Shown here one piece after another: positions 1 to 9,000 of a stretch of DNA of 64,000 nt (position 1 is the stretch's first letter; each line of letters starts with the position of its first letter). The stretch is from Pseudomonas azadiae (lineage in GTDB: Bacteria; Pseudomonadota; Gammaproteobacteria; Pseudomonadales; Pseudomonadaceae). Where the stretch lies: NCBI RefSeq assembly GCF_019145355.1, contig NZ_JAHSTY010000001.1:930001-994000 (forward strand). Reading direction: 5' to 3'. A model generated the notes under the pieces. That model saw only the letters and a list, made by a program, of their open reading frames with translations. It did no database searches and had not been told where the DNA came from. The position numbers and the translations under genes were made by a program.

Positions 1-479
1 CGCAGCACCGGGCCGGTCCAGGGCAGGAAGTTGACCCCGGCCGCCATCGCACAGACACACGCGAGGATGCGCTTATCGATCCCCAGCCGGGTATACAAGG
101 GCAGCATGGCGGGCACCGTCACCAGGAAGGTCACCGCGCCGGAGCCGTCGAGGTGCACCAGCAGCGCCAAGGTCGCGGTACCTACGACAATTCGTGTAGG
201 ACGCGTCCCTACCGTGCGCAGGATGCGATCAATGATGGGGTCGAGCATGCCAGCATCGGTCATGATCCCGAAAAACAGGATCGCGAACACAAACATGCCC
301 ACCACGGGGGCGACGTTCTTGATGCCGGTGATGATAAAGGCGCTGGTCTGCAGGCCGAACCCGCCAAGCAGTGCGGCGATGATCGGCAAGGCGATCAGGG
401 CCACCAGCGGTGAGAGGCGTTTGCTCATGACGGCAGCGAGCAGGCACAGGATGGTGATGACACCCAGGGTTGCGAGCAT
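1..479 (-). CDS. CitMHS-family citrate:metal symporter (3' part outside window)
   Basis: Inner-membrane transporter, probably importing citrate complexed with Mg2+ or Ca2+ by proton symport. The reading frame runs open off the left edge, so only the first 159 codons are visible. They begin MLATLGVITI and hold several hydrophobic membrane segments, with an HLDGSGAVTF stretch and a later NFLPWTGP stretch that are typical of the CitMHS family. The ATG at 479 has a GGAG Shine-Dalgarno about 6 bases upstream. A LysR gene starts divergently at 605 and is the obvious candidate regulator. Substrate (citrate versus a related tricarboxylate) is inferred from family only. Confidence 0.85.
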   Translation of the reverse strand, partial: MLATLGVITILCLLAAVMSKRLSPLVALIALPIIAALLGGFGLQTSAFIITGIKNVAPVVGMFVFAILFFGIMTDAGMLDPIIDRILRTVGTRPTRIVVGTATLALLVHLDGSGAVTFLVTVPAMLPLYTRLGIDKRILACVCAMAAGVNFLPWTGPVL

Positions 480-604
480 GGGTTACTCCAGGGCGGCCTT
501 GGTGGCCGGTTATTGTTTTCCACGGAGTATTGGAAGCGCGGTAGTCTTTGTAAATTGGAATATTCACCTGCTGGCGTTCGGAAAAACAAAATGAAGCATT
601 CCCT

Positions 605-1501
605 ATGAAGAACAGCATCCAACACATCCAGGCCTTCCTTGCGGTGGCGCGCACAGGCAGTTTCACCAAGGCGGCCAATGAGCTGCACCTGTCACCCTCG
701 GCGCTCACGGTGCAAGTGCAACAATTGGAAGACTGGCTCGGCGTCGCCCTGCTCGACCGCAGCCCGCGCCACGTCAGCATCACCGCCGCGGGCCAGGAAG
801 CCCGCGGGCCGATGGAAAAACTGCTGCTGGACCTGGATAACATCGTCACCGGCTCCCGTGACCTCGCCGCGCTGCGCCGGGGCGTGGTCACCCTTGCCGC
901 CCTGCCCTCGGTGTGCGCCGGCACGCTGGCGCCGGTGCTGCGCCTGTTTCGTGAGCGTTTTGCCGGGATCGACGTGCGCCTGCATGACCTGGTGGCCCAT
1001 CGCATTCATGCCCAGGTGCGTTCCGGCGAAGTGGATTTCGGCATTGGCGTACGCGCGCGGCTCAGCCATGGCCTGGAATTCGTAGCGGTGCTGAATGACC
1101 GATTGTGTGCGTTTGTACCGCAGGATCATCCCCTCGCCCGCCATCGCCAACTGACCTTGGGGCAACTGGCGGACCAGCCGATCATCCTCACCGGGCGCGA
1201 CAGCAGCGTGCGTGAACACGTGGATGCCTTATTCGACGAGACACGGCTGACGATGAACGCCGGCATGGAAGCCAACTACATGTCGACGGTGTTGGCACTG
1301 GTGCGCCAGGGGCTGGGGATCAGTGTGCTGCCCGAGTCGGCGGCGGACAGTCTGGAGGGGTTGAAGCGCATCCACATCGATCATCCTGGGGTGAATAGGG
1401 AGATCGGGTTGATCAGTCGCAGCGGGGTTGCACTAAGCCCGGCCGCACAGCGCTGCTTTGATCTGCTCAAAGACGAATTATCTGACACAGCGCAGCGCTA
1501 A
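605..1501 (+). CDS. LysR-family transcriptional regulator
   Basis: DNA-binding regulator of 298 residues, the normal LysR length. Residues 1-60 form the winged helix-turn-helix (FLAVARTGSFTKAANELHLS, then a QQLEDWLG recognition region), and residues about 90-290 form the LysR substrate-binding fold. It is divergent from the citrate-type symporter at 479, with a 125-base shared gap, so it probably senses that transporter's substrate and controls its expression; this is inference from gene arrangement. The ATG at 605 is the first start in frame that gives a complete helix-turn-helix. A REP doublet follows directly after the stop codon. Confidence 0.9.
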   Translation: MKNSIQHIQAFLAVARTGSFTKAANELHLSPSALTVQVQQLEDWLGVALLDRSPRHVSITAAGQEARGPMEKLLLDLDNIVTGSRDLAALRRGVVTLAALPSVCAGTLAPVLRLFRERFAGIDVRLHDLVAHRIHAQVRSGEVDFGIGVRARLSHGLEFVAVLNDRLCAFVPQDHPLARHRQLTLGQLADQPIILTGRDSSVREHVDALFDETRLTMNAGMEANYMSTVLALVRQGLGISVLPESAADSLEGLKRIHIDHPGVNREIGLISRSGVALSPAAQRCFDLLKDELSDTAQR

Positions 1502-1590
1502 TGTGGGAGCGGGCTTGCTCGCGAAAGCGGAATGTCAGTCACTGATGATTTGACTGAACCACAGCTTTCGCGAGCAAGCCCGCTCCCACA
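1502..1590. repeat. REP doublet (GTGGGAGCGGGCTTGCTCGCG type)
   Basis: Two inverted REP sequences of about 25 bases face each other across a short spacer. The left arm starts TGTGGGAGCGGGCTTG and the right arm ends CAAGCCCGCTCCCACA. It lies between lysR and the convergent GST gene, and resembles REPIN-type elements common in P. fluorescens genomes. The same type recurs at 19302 and 31386. Confidence 0.85.
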
Positions 1591-1603
1591 GTCGAACCTG
1601 CGT

Positions 1604-2206
1604 TTAATCCAGCATAGCGATATGTTTAGGATGGCTGGCCACACGCGTCAACCATGCCTGCACCGCCGGATAAGGCGTCAGATCAAACCCACCCTCATGC
1701 GCCACATGGGTGTAGGCATACAAGGCGATATCGGCAATCGAATACTGCTCGCCCACCAGGAATGGCGTGGCTTGCAACTGACGCTCCATGACCTTCAGCG
1801 CCTTGTATCCGCCCTTATGGGTGGTTTTGTATTCCTCCAGGCGATCCTGCGGCATGTTCAGGTAAAACTGGATAAACCGCGCCACCGCAATGTACGGCTC
1901 GTGGCTGTATTGCTCGAAAAACTGCCACTGCAACACTTGCGTACGCAGGCGCGGCTCGGTGGGCAGGAACTCACTGCCATCGGCGAGGAAGTTGAGGATC
2001 GCGTTGGACTCCCACAGGCACGTGCCGTCTTCGAGCTCCAGCACGGGGATCTTGCCGTTGGGGTTCTTGGCCAGGAATTCGGCGGTCTGGGTGTCACCCT
2101 TGAGGATGTCCACATCGACCCATTGGTACGGGATGCCCAGCAGGCTCAGCATCAATTTGACCTTGTAGCAGTTGCCCGACTTGTAATCGCCATAAACCTT
2201 GTACAT
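1604..2206 (-). CDS. Glutathione S-transferase family protein
   Basis: Probable cytosolic glutathione-conjugating or glutathione-dependent enzyme of 200 residues. Residues 1-80 are a thioredoxin-like GST N-terminal domain (SGNCYKVKLML near the catalytic position, NPNGKIPVLE with the cis-proline, and ESNAIL for the gamma-glutamyl contact); residues 90-200 are the helical C-terminal domain. The frame extends upstream, but ATG 2206 is preceded by AAGGGGAG and gives the standard GST length. It starts 10 bases after the stop codon of the aminotransferase gene, so the two are probably one transcript. The physiological substrate cannot be told from sequence. Confidence 0.88.
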   Translation of the reverse strand: MYKVYGDYKSGNCYKVKLMLSLLGIPYQWVDVDILKGDTQTAEFLAKNPNGKIPVLELEDGTCLWESNAILNFLADGSEFLPTEPRLRTQVLQWQFFEQYSHEPYIAVARFIQFYLNMPQDRLEEYKTTHKGGYKALKVMERQLQATPFLVGEQYSIADIALYAYTHVAHEGGFDLTPYPAVQAWLTRVASHPKHIAMLD

Positions 2207-2216
2207 GGGGCTCCCC

Positions 2217-3383
2217 TTATGCCGCTTGCGCGTGCTGTGCTTGACGGACCACCGCGGCCAGGCGCTTGAGACCTTCGTCCAGGCGGGCCGGGTCGATATG
2301 GCTGAAATTGAGTCGCAACGAGCCCAGGTGCTGGTCCGGCTCGGAAAAGAACGGTTCACCGGGCATGAACGCGACGTTCTGGTCGAGCGCGTGAGCCAAC
2401 AAGGTGCGGGTATCGAGCGGCTGTTTCAAGGTCAGCCAGAAGAATAATCCGCCTTGGGGCACTTGCCAGTCGGCCAGGTCGGCGAAGTGGTGCGCCAGTG
2501 CGGCCTGGAACGCATCGCGGCGGTCGCGATAGAAACTGCGCAACTCCACCAGGTGTTGCTGGTATTTTTGCGTGCCGATCCACTGCATCGCCTGCCATTG
2601 GCCGACGCGGTTGGTGTGCAGGTCCGCCGACTGCTTGAGCTTGAGCAGGTGGGGGAACAGGTCTGGGCTGGCGATCAGGTAGCCGACACGCAGGCCGGGC
2701 AGCAAGGTCTTGGACACCGTGCCGGTGTAGATCCAGCTGGCTTTTTGCAGGCGGGCGACAATGGGTTTGGCGCTGGCGCCGTCGAAGGTCAACTCGCGGT
2801 AGGGTTCGTCTTCGATCAACGTCACGCCGAACTCATCGAGCAGCGCGGCGACGGCTTCGCGCTTGGCCTCGCTGTAGCGCACCGCAGACGGGTTCTGGAA
2901 GGTGGGGATCAGGTAGATGAACGCCGGGCGATGGCGTTCGAGGTTGCTGCGCAACGCGCCCAGGTCGGGGCCGTCGGCTTCCAGCTGGACCGTGAGGCAA
3001 TCGGCGCCGAACAGTTGGAAGATCTGCAAGGCCGCCAGGTAAGTCGGGCCCTCCAGCAGGATCTGCGTGCCGTTGTCGATATACAGCTTGGCCGCCAGGT
3101 CGAGGGTTTGCTGGGAACCGCTGACCACCAGCACCTGGCTGGCCTGACAGTGGATACCCAGGGCACGCGCCTCGGCAGCGAGCTGTTCACGCAACTGCGG
3201 CTCGCCTTCGCTCATGCCGTATTGGCCGATGTTCAGCGGCATGTCGTCCCAGTTCAGCGCCGGCAGCATGGCTTCGGCGGGCAAGCCGCCAGCGAACGAC
3301 ATCACTTCCGGTCGCTGGGCCGCCGCGAGGATTTCACGGATCAAGGAGCTTTTGAGGCGCGTAACACGTTCAGAGAAGGCCAT
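2217..3383 (-). CDS. PLP-dependent aminotransferase, class I/II (2-aminoadipate/valine-type)
   Basis: Fold-type I aminotransferase of 388 residues. Visible landmarks are FAGGLPAEAM near the N-terminus, SGSQQTLDL for phosphate binding, PTFQNPS, EDEPYRE (the Asp that binds the pyridine nitrogen) and SKTLLPGLRVGY with the Schiff-base lysine. The sequence belongs to the LysN/MocR-like aminotransferase group, but there is no fused helix-turn-helix. ATG 3383 is chosen; a TTG at 3422 would add 13 residues that look non-conserved. It is followed at 10 bases by the GST gene and is divergent from a MarR gene at 3466, which probably controls it. The amino-acid substrate is not known. Confidence 0.85.
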   Translation of the reverse strand: MAFSERVTRLKSSLIREILAAAQRPEVMSFAGGLPAEAMLPALNWDDMPLNIGQYGMSEGEPQLREQLAAEARALGIHCQASQVLVVSGSQQTLDLAAKLYIDNGTQILLEGPTYLAALQIFQLFGADCLTVQLEADGPDLGALRSNLERHRPAFIYLIPTFQNPSAVRYSEAKREAVAALLDEFGVTLIEDEPYRELTFDGASAKPIVARLQKASWIYTGTVSKTLLPGLRVGYLIASPDLFPHLLKLKQSADLHTNRVGQWQAMQWIGTQKYQQHLVELRSFYRDRRDAFQAALAHHFADLADWQVPQGGLFFWLTLKQPLDTRTLLAHALDQNVAFMPGEPFFSEPDQHLGSLRLNFSHIDPARLDEGLKRLAAVVRQAQHAQAA

Positions 3384-3410
3384 GGAGGTCACCGGTAGCG
3401 AAGCCTGGGG

Positions 3411-3465
3411 AAAATACGTCAAACTGGTTGACCGAAATTACGACGACTCACACGGATACGTCAAT
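3411..3465. promoter_or_regulatory. Divergent promoter with repeated ATACGTCAA
   Basis: The gap between the aminotransferase and marR genes carries ATACGTCAA twice in direct orientation, at 3414-3422 and 3456-3464. The spacing is 42 bases, close to four helical turns. This fits a regulator site, perhaps for the MarR protein itself, but binding is inference. Confidence 0.35.
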
Positions 3466-3900
3466 ATGCTTGACCTTAAAAACCCCATCGCCCAGCAAGA
3501 AGCCATGCAAGCGTTCTTCTTCGGCTACCAGGCGTTCACCGCCAAGGCCGACGAAATGCTCGAGCGCCGCGGCCTGAGCCGGGTGCATCAGCGCATCGTG
3601 TTTTTTATTGCGCGCTACCCGACGTTAAGCGTGAAGGAACTGCTGGAATTGCTGGGCGTGAGCAAGCAGGCACTGAACATCCCGCTGCGTCAGTTGCAGG
3701 AAATGCACTTGGTGCACAGCGTGGCGTCCGAGACCGACAAGCGTAAACGCCTGCTGGAACTGACCGACGAGGGGCTGCGCTTCGAGCAGTCGCTGCGCCG
3801 TGAGCAGGTCAAGTTGTTGCAGCGCGCCTTCAGTGAAGCCGGCGAAGCCGCCGTGGCCGGGTGGCTGGCCGTCAATCAGGCACTGAGTGCCGTGAACTAG
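3466..3900 (+). CDS. MarR-family transcriptional regulator
   Basis: Winged-helix regulator of 144 residues. The recognition region reads SVKELLELLGVSKQALNIPLRQL and is followed by a basic wing (ETDKRKRLLELTDEG), as in MarR proteins. The frame is open upstream to 3214, inside the divergent aminotransferase gene; ATG 3466 gives normal MarR length and starts in the intergenic gap, so it is preferred. Its divergent position suggests that it controls the aminotransferase-GST operon and itself. Ligand unknown. Confidence 0.85.
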   Translation: MLDLKNPIAQQEAMQAFFFGYQAFTAKADEMLERRGLSRVHQRIVFFIARYPTLSVKELLELLGVSKQALNIPLRQLQEMHLVHSVASETDKRKRLLELTDEGLRFEQSLRREQVKLLQRAFSEAGEAAVAGWLAVNQALSAVN

Positions 3901-3937
3901 CTTTTCATCGCACTATTCGAAAACATTATTTGCTTTC

Positions 3938-3990
3938 TTTGTATACAAAAGCATAATTCGCTTCGTGCGAGTTCCTGACCTATTGGTCAA
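3938..3990. promoter_or_regulatory. Putative purine-regulon operator upstream of azgA
   Basis: The perfect 12-base palindrome TTTGTATACAAA lies at 3938-3949, and TGACCTATTGGTCA at 3976-3989. The core TTGTATACAA recurs at 12086 before puuE, and TGACCAAT (here on the minus strand) recurs before puuE and the tsx-like gene. GT-AC palindromes of this form suit GntR-family regulators; the identity of the binder is inference. Confidence 0.5.
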
Positions 3991-4077
3991 CAAAGCCCGC
4001 CAGTACCTCACAGCGCGGTTACCCACTTGCGTGGCCCGCGCTGGAAATAACAATAAAACTCTTGAGGAGTACTTGCT

Positions 4078-5424
4078 GTGGATAGCCGCAAATCCGAAGC
4101 CCCTACGCTGGATCTTTCCCCGCCCCACAACGGCTGGCTGGAACGCCTGTTCAAACTGCGCTTGCATGGCACCACAGTGAAGACCGAGCTGATCGCCGGC
4201 CTCACGACCTTTATCACCATGGCCTACATCATCTTCGTCAACCCCAATATCATGGCCGACGCCGGCATTGATCACGGTGCCGCGTTCGTCGCCACGTGCA
4301 TCGCCGCCGCGCTGGGCTGCCTGTTGATGGGCCTGTATGCCAACTGGCCGGTGGGCCTGGCGCCGGGCATGGGCCTGAATGCGTTTTTCACCTACACCGT
4401 GGTCGGCACCATGGGCTACACCTGGGAAACCGCGCTGGGGGCCGTGTTCATTTCCGGCGTGCTGTTCATGGCCCTGACCCTTTCGCGGGTACGCGAATGG
4501 CTGCTCAATAGCATTCCCGTGAGCCTGCGCCACGCCATGGGCGCGGGTGTCGGCCTGTTTCTCGGGGTGATCGGCCTGAAGACTGCCGGAATCATCGTCG
4601 ACAGCCCGGCCACGTTGATCAAGCTCGGCTCATTGCATGAACCGGCACCGTTGCTGGCGGCCATTTGCTTCCTGCTGATCGCCATCCTCAGTTATCACCG
4701 TGTATTCGGCGCGATCCTGATCAGCATCATCGCCGTCACGCTGGCCGGTTGGGGCCTGGGGCTGGTGCAATACAATGGCATCCTCGCCACGCCGCCAAGC
4801 CTGGCGCCGACCTGGATGGCGATGGACGTAAAAGGTGTATTCAATATCAGCATGATCAGCGTTGTATTTGCTTTTCTCTTTGTACACATGTTTGATACCG
4901 CAGGTACACTGATGGGCGTCGCGCAACGGGCCGGCCTGGTCAACGCTGATGGCAAGATCGATAACCTGTCCCGCGCGTTGAAAGCCGACAGCGCTTCCAG
5001 CGTGTTTGGCGCCATGGTCGGTGTGCCGCCGGTGACCAGCTACGTGGAAAGTGCCGCCGGTGTTGCCGCTGGCGGCCGTACCGGGCTGACCGCCGTGACC
5101 GTGGGCGTGTTGTTTGTGGCGGCGATGTTTTTTGCACCGCTGGCCGGCATGATCCCGGCCTATGCCACCGCCGGCGCGCTGATCTACGTGGCGATGCTGA
5201 TGATGGCAAGCATGGCCCATATCAATTGGGACGAAGCCACCGACAGCATTCCGGCGATTGTCACGGCGATCATGATGCCGCTGACTTTCTCGGTCGCCGA
5301 CGGCATTGCGTTGGGTTTTATCACCTACGTGGCGCTCAAGACCGGCACCGGCAAGTACCGCGAAATCTCCGTGAGCCTGTGGGTGCTGTGTGCGATCTTT
5401 ATCGCCAAATTCATATTTCTGTAA
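4078..5424 (+). CDS. azgA: NCS2-family adenine/guanine/hypoxanthine permease (AzgA type)
   Basis: Inner-membrane purine-base:proton symporter of 448 residues, with about 12-14 hydrophobic segments. The N-terminal stretch VKTELIAGLTTFITMAYII, the APGMGLNAFF loop and FDTAGTLMG are signatures of the AzgA branch rather than the UraA/UacT branch. The start is GTG at 4078, with GAGGAG about 11 bases upstream. A lysE gene follows after 10 bases. Placement near the urate cluster and the shared TTGTATACAA palindrome suggest that it feeds purine bases into the same catabolic route, although 7 kb and a toxin-like gene separate them. The gene symbol denotes the family; exact base specificity is not visible. 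Confidence 0.88.
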   Translation: MDSRKSEAPTLDLSPPHNGWLERLFKLRLHGTTVKTELIAGLTTFITMAYIIFVNPNIMADAGIDHGAAFVATCIAAALGCLLMGLYANWPVGLAPGMGLNAFFTYTVVGTMGYTWETALGAVFISGVLFMALTLSRVREWLLNSIPVSLRHAMGAGVGLFLGVIGLKTAGIIVDSPATLIKLGSLHEPAPLLAAICFLLIAILSYHRVFGAILISIIAVTLAGWGLGLVQYNGILATPPSLAPTWMAMDVKGVFNISMISVVFAFLFVHMFDTAGTLMGVAQRAGLVNADGKIDNLSRALKADSASSVFGAMVGVPPVTSYVESAAGVAAGGRTGLTAVTVGVLFVAAMFFAPLAGMIPAYATAGALIYVAMLMMASMAHINWDEATDSIPAIVTAIMMPLTFSVADGIALGFITYVALKTGTGKYREISVSLWVLCAIFIAKFIFL

Positions 5425-5434
5425 GGAGCAATGG

Positions 5435-6070
5435 ATGAACCTGGAAACCTGGCTACTGTTCAGCGGCGCAGCCTTGGTGGTGATCCTGATACCGGGGCCA
5501 CTCTCCCTGCTGATGATCAGCAACAGCCTCAACTATGGCCTGCGCCGCTCGTATCCAGCGTTTCTCGGTGGGGTGTTTGCCTCGATCTGCCTGCTCAGCG
5601 CCTCGGCACTGGGGCTGGGTGCCCTGCTGCTGGCGTCGGAGCAGTTGTTCAGCGCCTTGAAGATTGTCGGCGCGGTGTACCTGTTCTACCTCGCCTGGCA
5701 GAGCTGGCAGCAATCGCGACAACCGGCTCAAGCCGCCGAGGTACCGTACAGCGCGCCCGTGCCACGGTTTCGTGCGCTGTTCGGCCGGGCCTTCGTGCTG
5801 GGCGCGAGCAACCCCAAGGACATTCTGTTCTTTGCCGCGTTTTTGCCGCAGTTTCTTAGCAGCGAACAGCCATTTCTAGCGCAACTGCTGAGCATGATCT
5901 TCACTTGGGTCGTGCTCGATCTGCTCTGCAAATTGGCATACGGTGTGGGTGCACAGGGCGCAGCGCGCTACCTGCGCAACGGCAGTGGCCAGCGTTGGTT
6001 CAACCGCGTCAGTGCCGGGTTATTCGGTGGCGCTGGCGTAATGGCACTGATAAAGGCTAGGACCGGCTGA
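5435..6070 (+). CDS. LysE/RhtB-family exporter
   Basis: Inner-membrane exporter of 211 residues with about six hydrophobic segments. The motif IPGPLSLLMISNSLNYG near the N-terminus and GASNPKDILFF in the middle are characteristic of LysE/RhtB amino-acid and metabolite exporters. ATG 5435 is preceded by AAGGAG; an overlapping ATG at 5431 is in another frame. It follows azgA by 10 bases, so co-transcription is likely, which hints at export of a purine-related or toxic by-product; that is speculation. Its last 14 bases overlap the 3' end of the convergent toxin-like gene. Confidence 0.85.
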   Translation: MNLETWLLFSGAALVVILIPGPLSLLMISNSLNYGLRRSYPAFLGGVFASICLLSASALGLGALLLASEQLFSALKIVGAVYLFYLAWQSWQQSRQPAQAAEVPYSAPVPRFRALFGRAFVLGASNPKDILFFAAFLPQFLSSEQPFLAQLLSMIFTWVVLDLLCKLAYGVGAQGAARYLRNGSGQRWFNRVSAGLFGGAGVMALIKARTG

Positions 6071-9000
6071 CTTTGGCAAAATAGACACTCGATTCGCGCC
6101 CCGCCTGACTGCTCCACTGAATACCCGCAACGATCGGGACGAGACGGTTTTCGCCCATGGCGCTGTTGACGCTTGCCAGTGGAAGCACGTCCGGATTACT
6201 GCGGATAGTCTCAGTTAACCACCGATCCGTCAGGCGCGTTTTCAAATCGATCGTCCCACCGTACGTCCAATGGATTGACAAGTAGTAAACGTTATTGGAA
6301 AGAGGATGAGTCACGATCAATTCATGCGTGGGCTTATTGAAATGGCTAACCAACACGTCTTGCACGTCAAAGCCTTGCTGCTGCAACACGTCTGTGATGG
6401 CCTGGCGCATCGCGATGTTGCGCTGAGCCGCCCGCTTGGGGTACGGGGATCGAAGCGTGGGATCTAAACCCGTGGTCCTGAAGTCGACGCGCGTAAAGCC
6501 CGGCGCCTCGCCTTCCATACCGATGAATATCGATTTGACTTGCCTGTCGGTGGGCCGCAGCATTCTCAGCAAATCATCCGTCTGCCCCGGTTGCGCGGGG
6601 GCCGGGGGCAGCCAGTCGTCTAACGTCGCACGCACATTGAGCATATGACTGGCCGTTGCAGGGCGCTCCGGACCTGATAACTCGATCATCCGTGCCACTG
6701 TAAAATCTCGGCTTTTGATGGTCATGGTGGGAAACGCCGTGCCGACAGACTCCGGCAGCGACCTATCAAACAGAGGGGCATGGAGCTGCCACCCGCCCGT
6801 TGGCGTGCGCGACGCAGGCAGGGGCTGTTCATGCCGTGCTGTGCTTGTCCAACGTTCAATATCAACGCGGGCCAATGAAACCAGTGGTTCATCCTTTGTG
6901 ATAAACACGATATTACCTAGAGACACCTGCCCCCCCTGGGGGAGCAATCGGTAATAACCGCTCAAAGGATCGTTCAGACTCGTATAGGGCGGGGCCAAAC
7001 GAAGAACATTGTAGGAAAATCCTCGATTATCTACCGGGACGTGAAAGATCCCGGGCGACGGGGAAGTCAACTGCTGAGGGTTCGGAATCTGCGTACGCCA
7101 ATCCAGCCAGTGGGTGGACGTGGTGGAGGATTGGAGTATCTGGCTTTCCGTAGTCCTGCGCAACACGGGTGGCCACCAGTCCGGCGGCGGCGGTACCGGG
7201 GCTGTCCACGGGCTAAGCACGCTCGAACTCGTTCCGGCCACCGGTGGAGGTGCGTCCGCGCCGAGTAACCACTCCCTGGACTGGTGGATATCCAGAATCA
7301 GCTCGTCCTGACCCGGCGACTGCCGATTTTTCAGGCGAAACCATTGCTCGCTGTCCCGTTTGTAAACCGGATAATGGTGTGTGTTATCCGCCACAAACAA
7401 CTCGCCATGTTTGGCGTAGACACCCGTTTGACCCGGCCCTTTCAACGCCACGGCACCCTCAGGCACCGATTTGATCTTGAAACGCTCCAGCGCCTGAAGT
7501 TGCTTTACAGATGACGCCGAACGGGCAATGCCTCCCGGCTCCACACGCCAATGGCGGATCCGCCCCAACGCCGCGGGCAGAGCAGGCCGAATGGCGGAAG
7601 CCACCGCAACCCCCGTCTTCTTGGGGCCCGGTACAAAAGTCGTGATCAGATTGACCATAAAGAATTTTGTCGTATCGGCCAACAATCGCTTATCACTGGG
7701 ATCGCCCGAATGCTGATAACGCCGCGCCGCATCGTATAACGCATGAATGTCACTAAATATTCCGAGTATTGGAACAAAGGTACTTAACAGCATCCGAATA
7801 TTGGCGACTCTGTCGTCGCGAAGGCGGCGGATTCGGTATTCCTCCAGCGCCTTACTGGAGTAACTGGCCGCTTGTGTCTGGCGCTGCAACTCCTGCACCT
7901 TGCCACGGTATAGCAACGCCTGGGCATCGCCGTTGGATGTGGCGACAATCGCCAGCCAGTCCTGCGGATCACAGGCAATCTGCTCGAGCACTTGTTCCTC
8001 TATTACATCAAGCGACAGCGAGGGTTCCAGATGCTTCACGCGGGAGCTTCGAGTCCATCGCCAAATCCCTTTCACAAAGGAAATAACGGGGGATACGTCA
8101 AGGATGTTGATAGCCGCTGGATCAAACAGAGAATGGGTCGCCTGAAAGGCCCAGCCGGGAGCGACCTGTCGTGCCAGCGCCTTGACGTTATCTGGCAATG
8201 CGCCGAGACGGTTCAATTCAGCGCTGGCCTTTTCAAGGCTGCTGTACTCAGTGAGCGCCAGGGCGAACGGGGCCTGCGGCCAATAGACCACGCAACGCTG
8301 CGAGCGCTTGTCCTGCATGACCACTATCCCTGCGACATAGCGGTCATGCAGCAGGGTATGTCCCACCAAATGAACCACGTGCAGTTGTAACTCGTGCTGG
8401 TTGTTCAACATGTCCTGGGGCGTGCGTGCGGCCATTGCGGTGCGCAATACGCTCTGCGCTTGCGCCGACAGCCCCTGTTGCGCCGCTGAAAACAGATGGT
8501 GTTCAACACCGGCGCGCAATGCGCGATTCAATAACTCGGGGATACGTCCTTCGCTGAGCGGATGGTTGGGATTAACGGGCGGGTAAAAAACCTCGTTGAT
8601 CAACGCGTCGTACCGGCCGCCGATATCCAGCGAAGAGATGAGTTGTCTTAAATGACCCGTCGAGAGGCTGTCTGGCCACGTCCATCGCAGCGGGCAAGCA
8701 CGGTTTAATTTATGCTGCGTCCAGGGTGCCAGCGGGTCCAGGTTATGCAGCGCCAGCGCCAGCAGACTGAAGGCTCTGCATGAAGAAGACGGGGGCAATG
8801 TTTTTTGCGGGTCTTTCAGGAGACAAGCGTCTTTATGATCGCAATACGTGCCGTGAATATCACCGGACATCGCTATAAAGGGCTCGTCCAGCCCAATTCC
8901 CAGGGCGATTCCGTCACGACGCAAACGGGCGGTCAACGCATGGCGCGCATACGTGTTCAAGTCCGGCAGACGTTGTTCAAGCCGAGTTAAAAATGCCCAG

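Noticed and set aside
229..1005. A 258-residue minus-strand frame across citM and lysR
   Set aside because: It runs antisense to lysR and out of frame with the citrate symporter, with no recognisable domain.
2454..3398. A 314-residue plus-strand frame inside the aminotransferase gene
   Set aside because: It is antisense to a gene with complete PLP-enzyme motifs.
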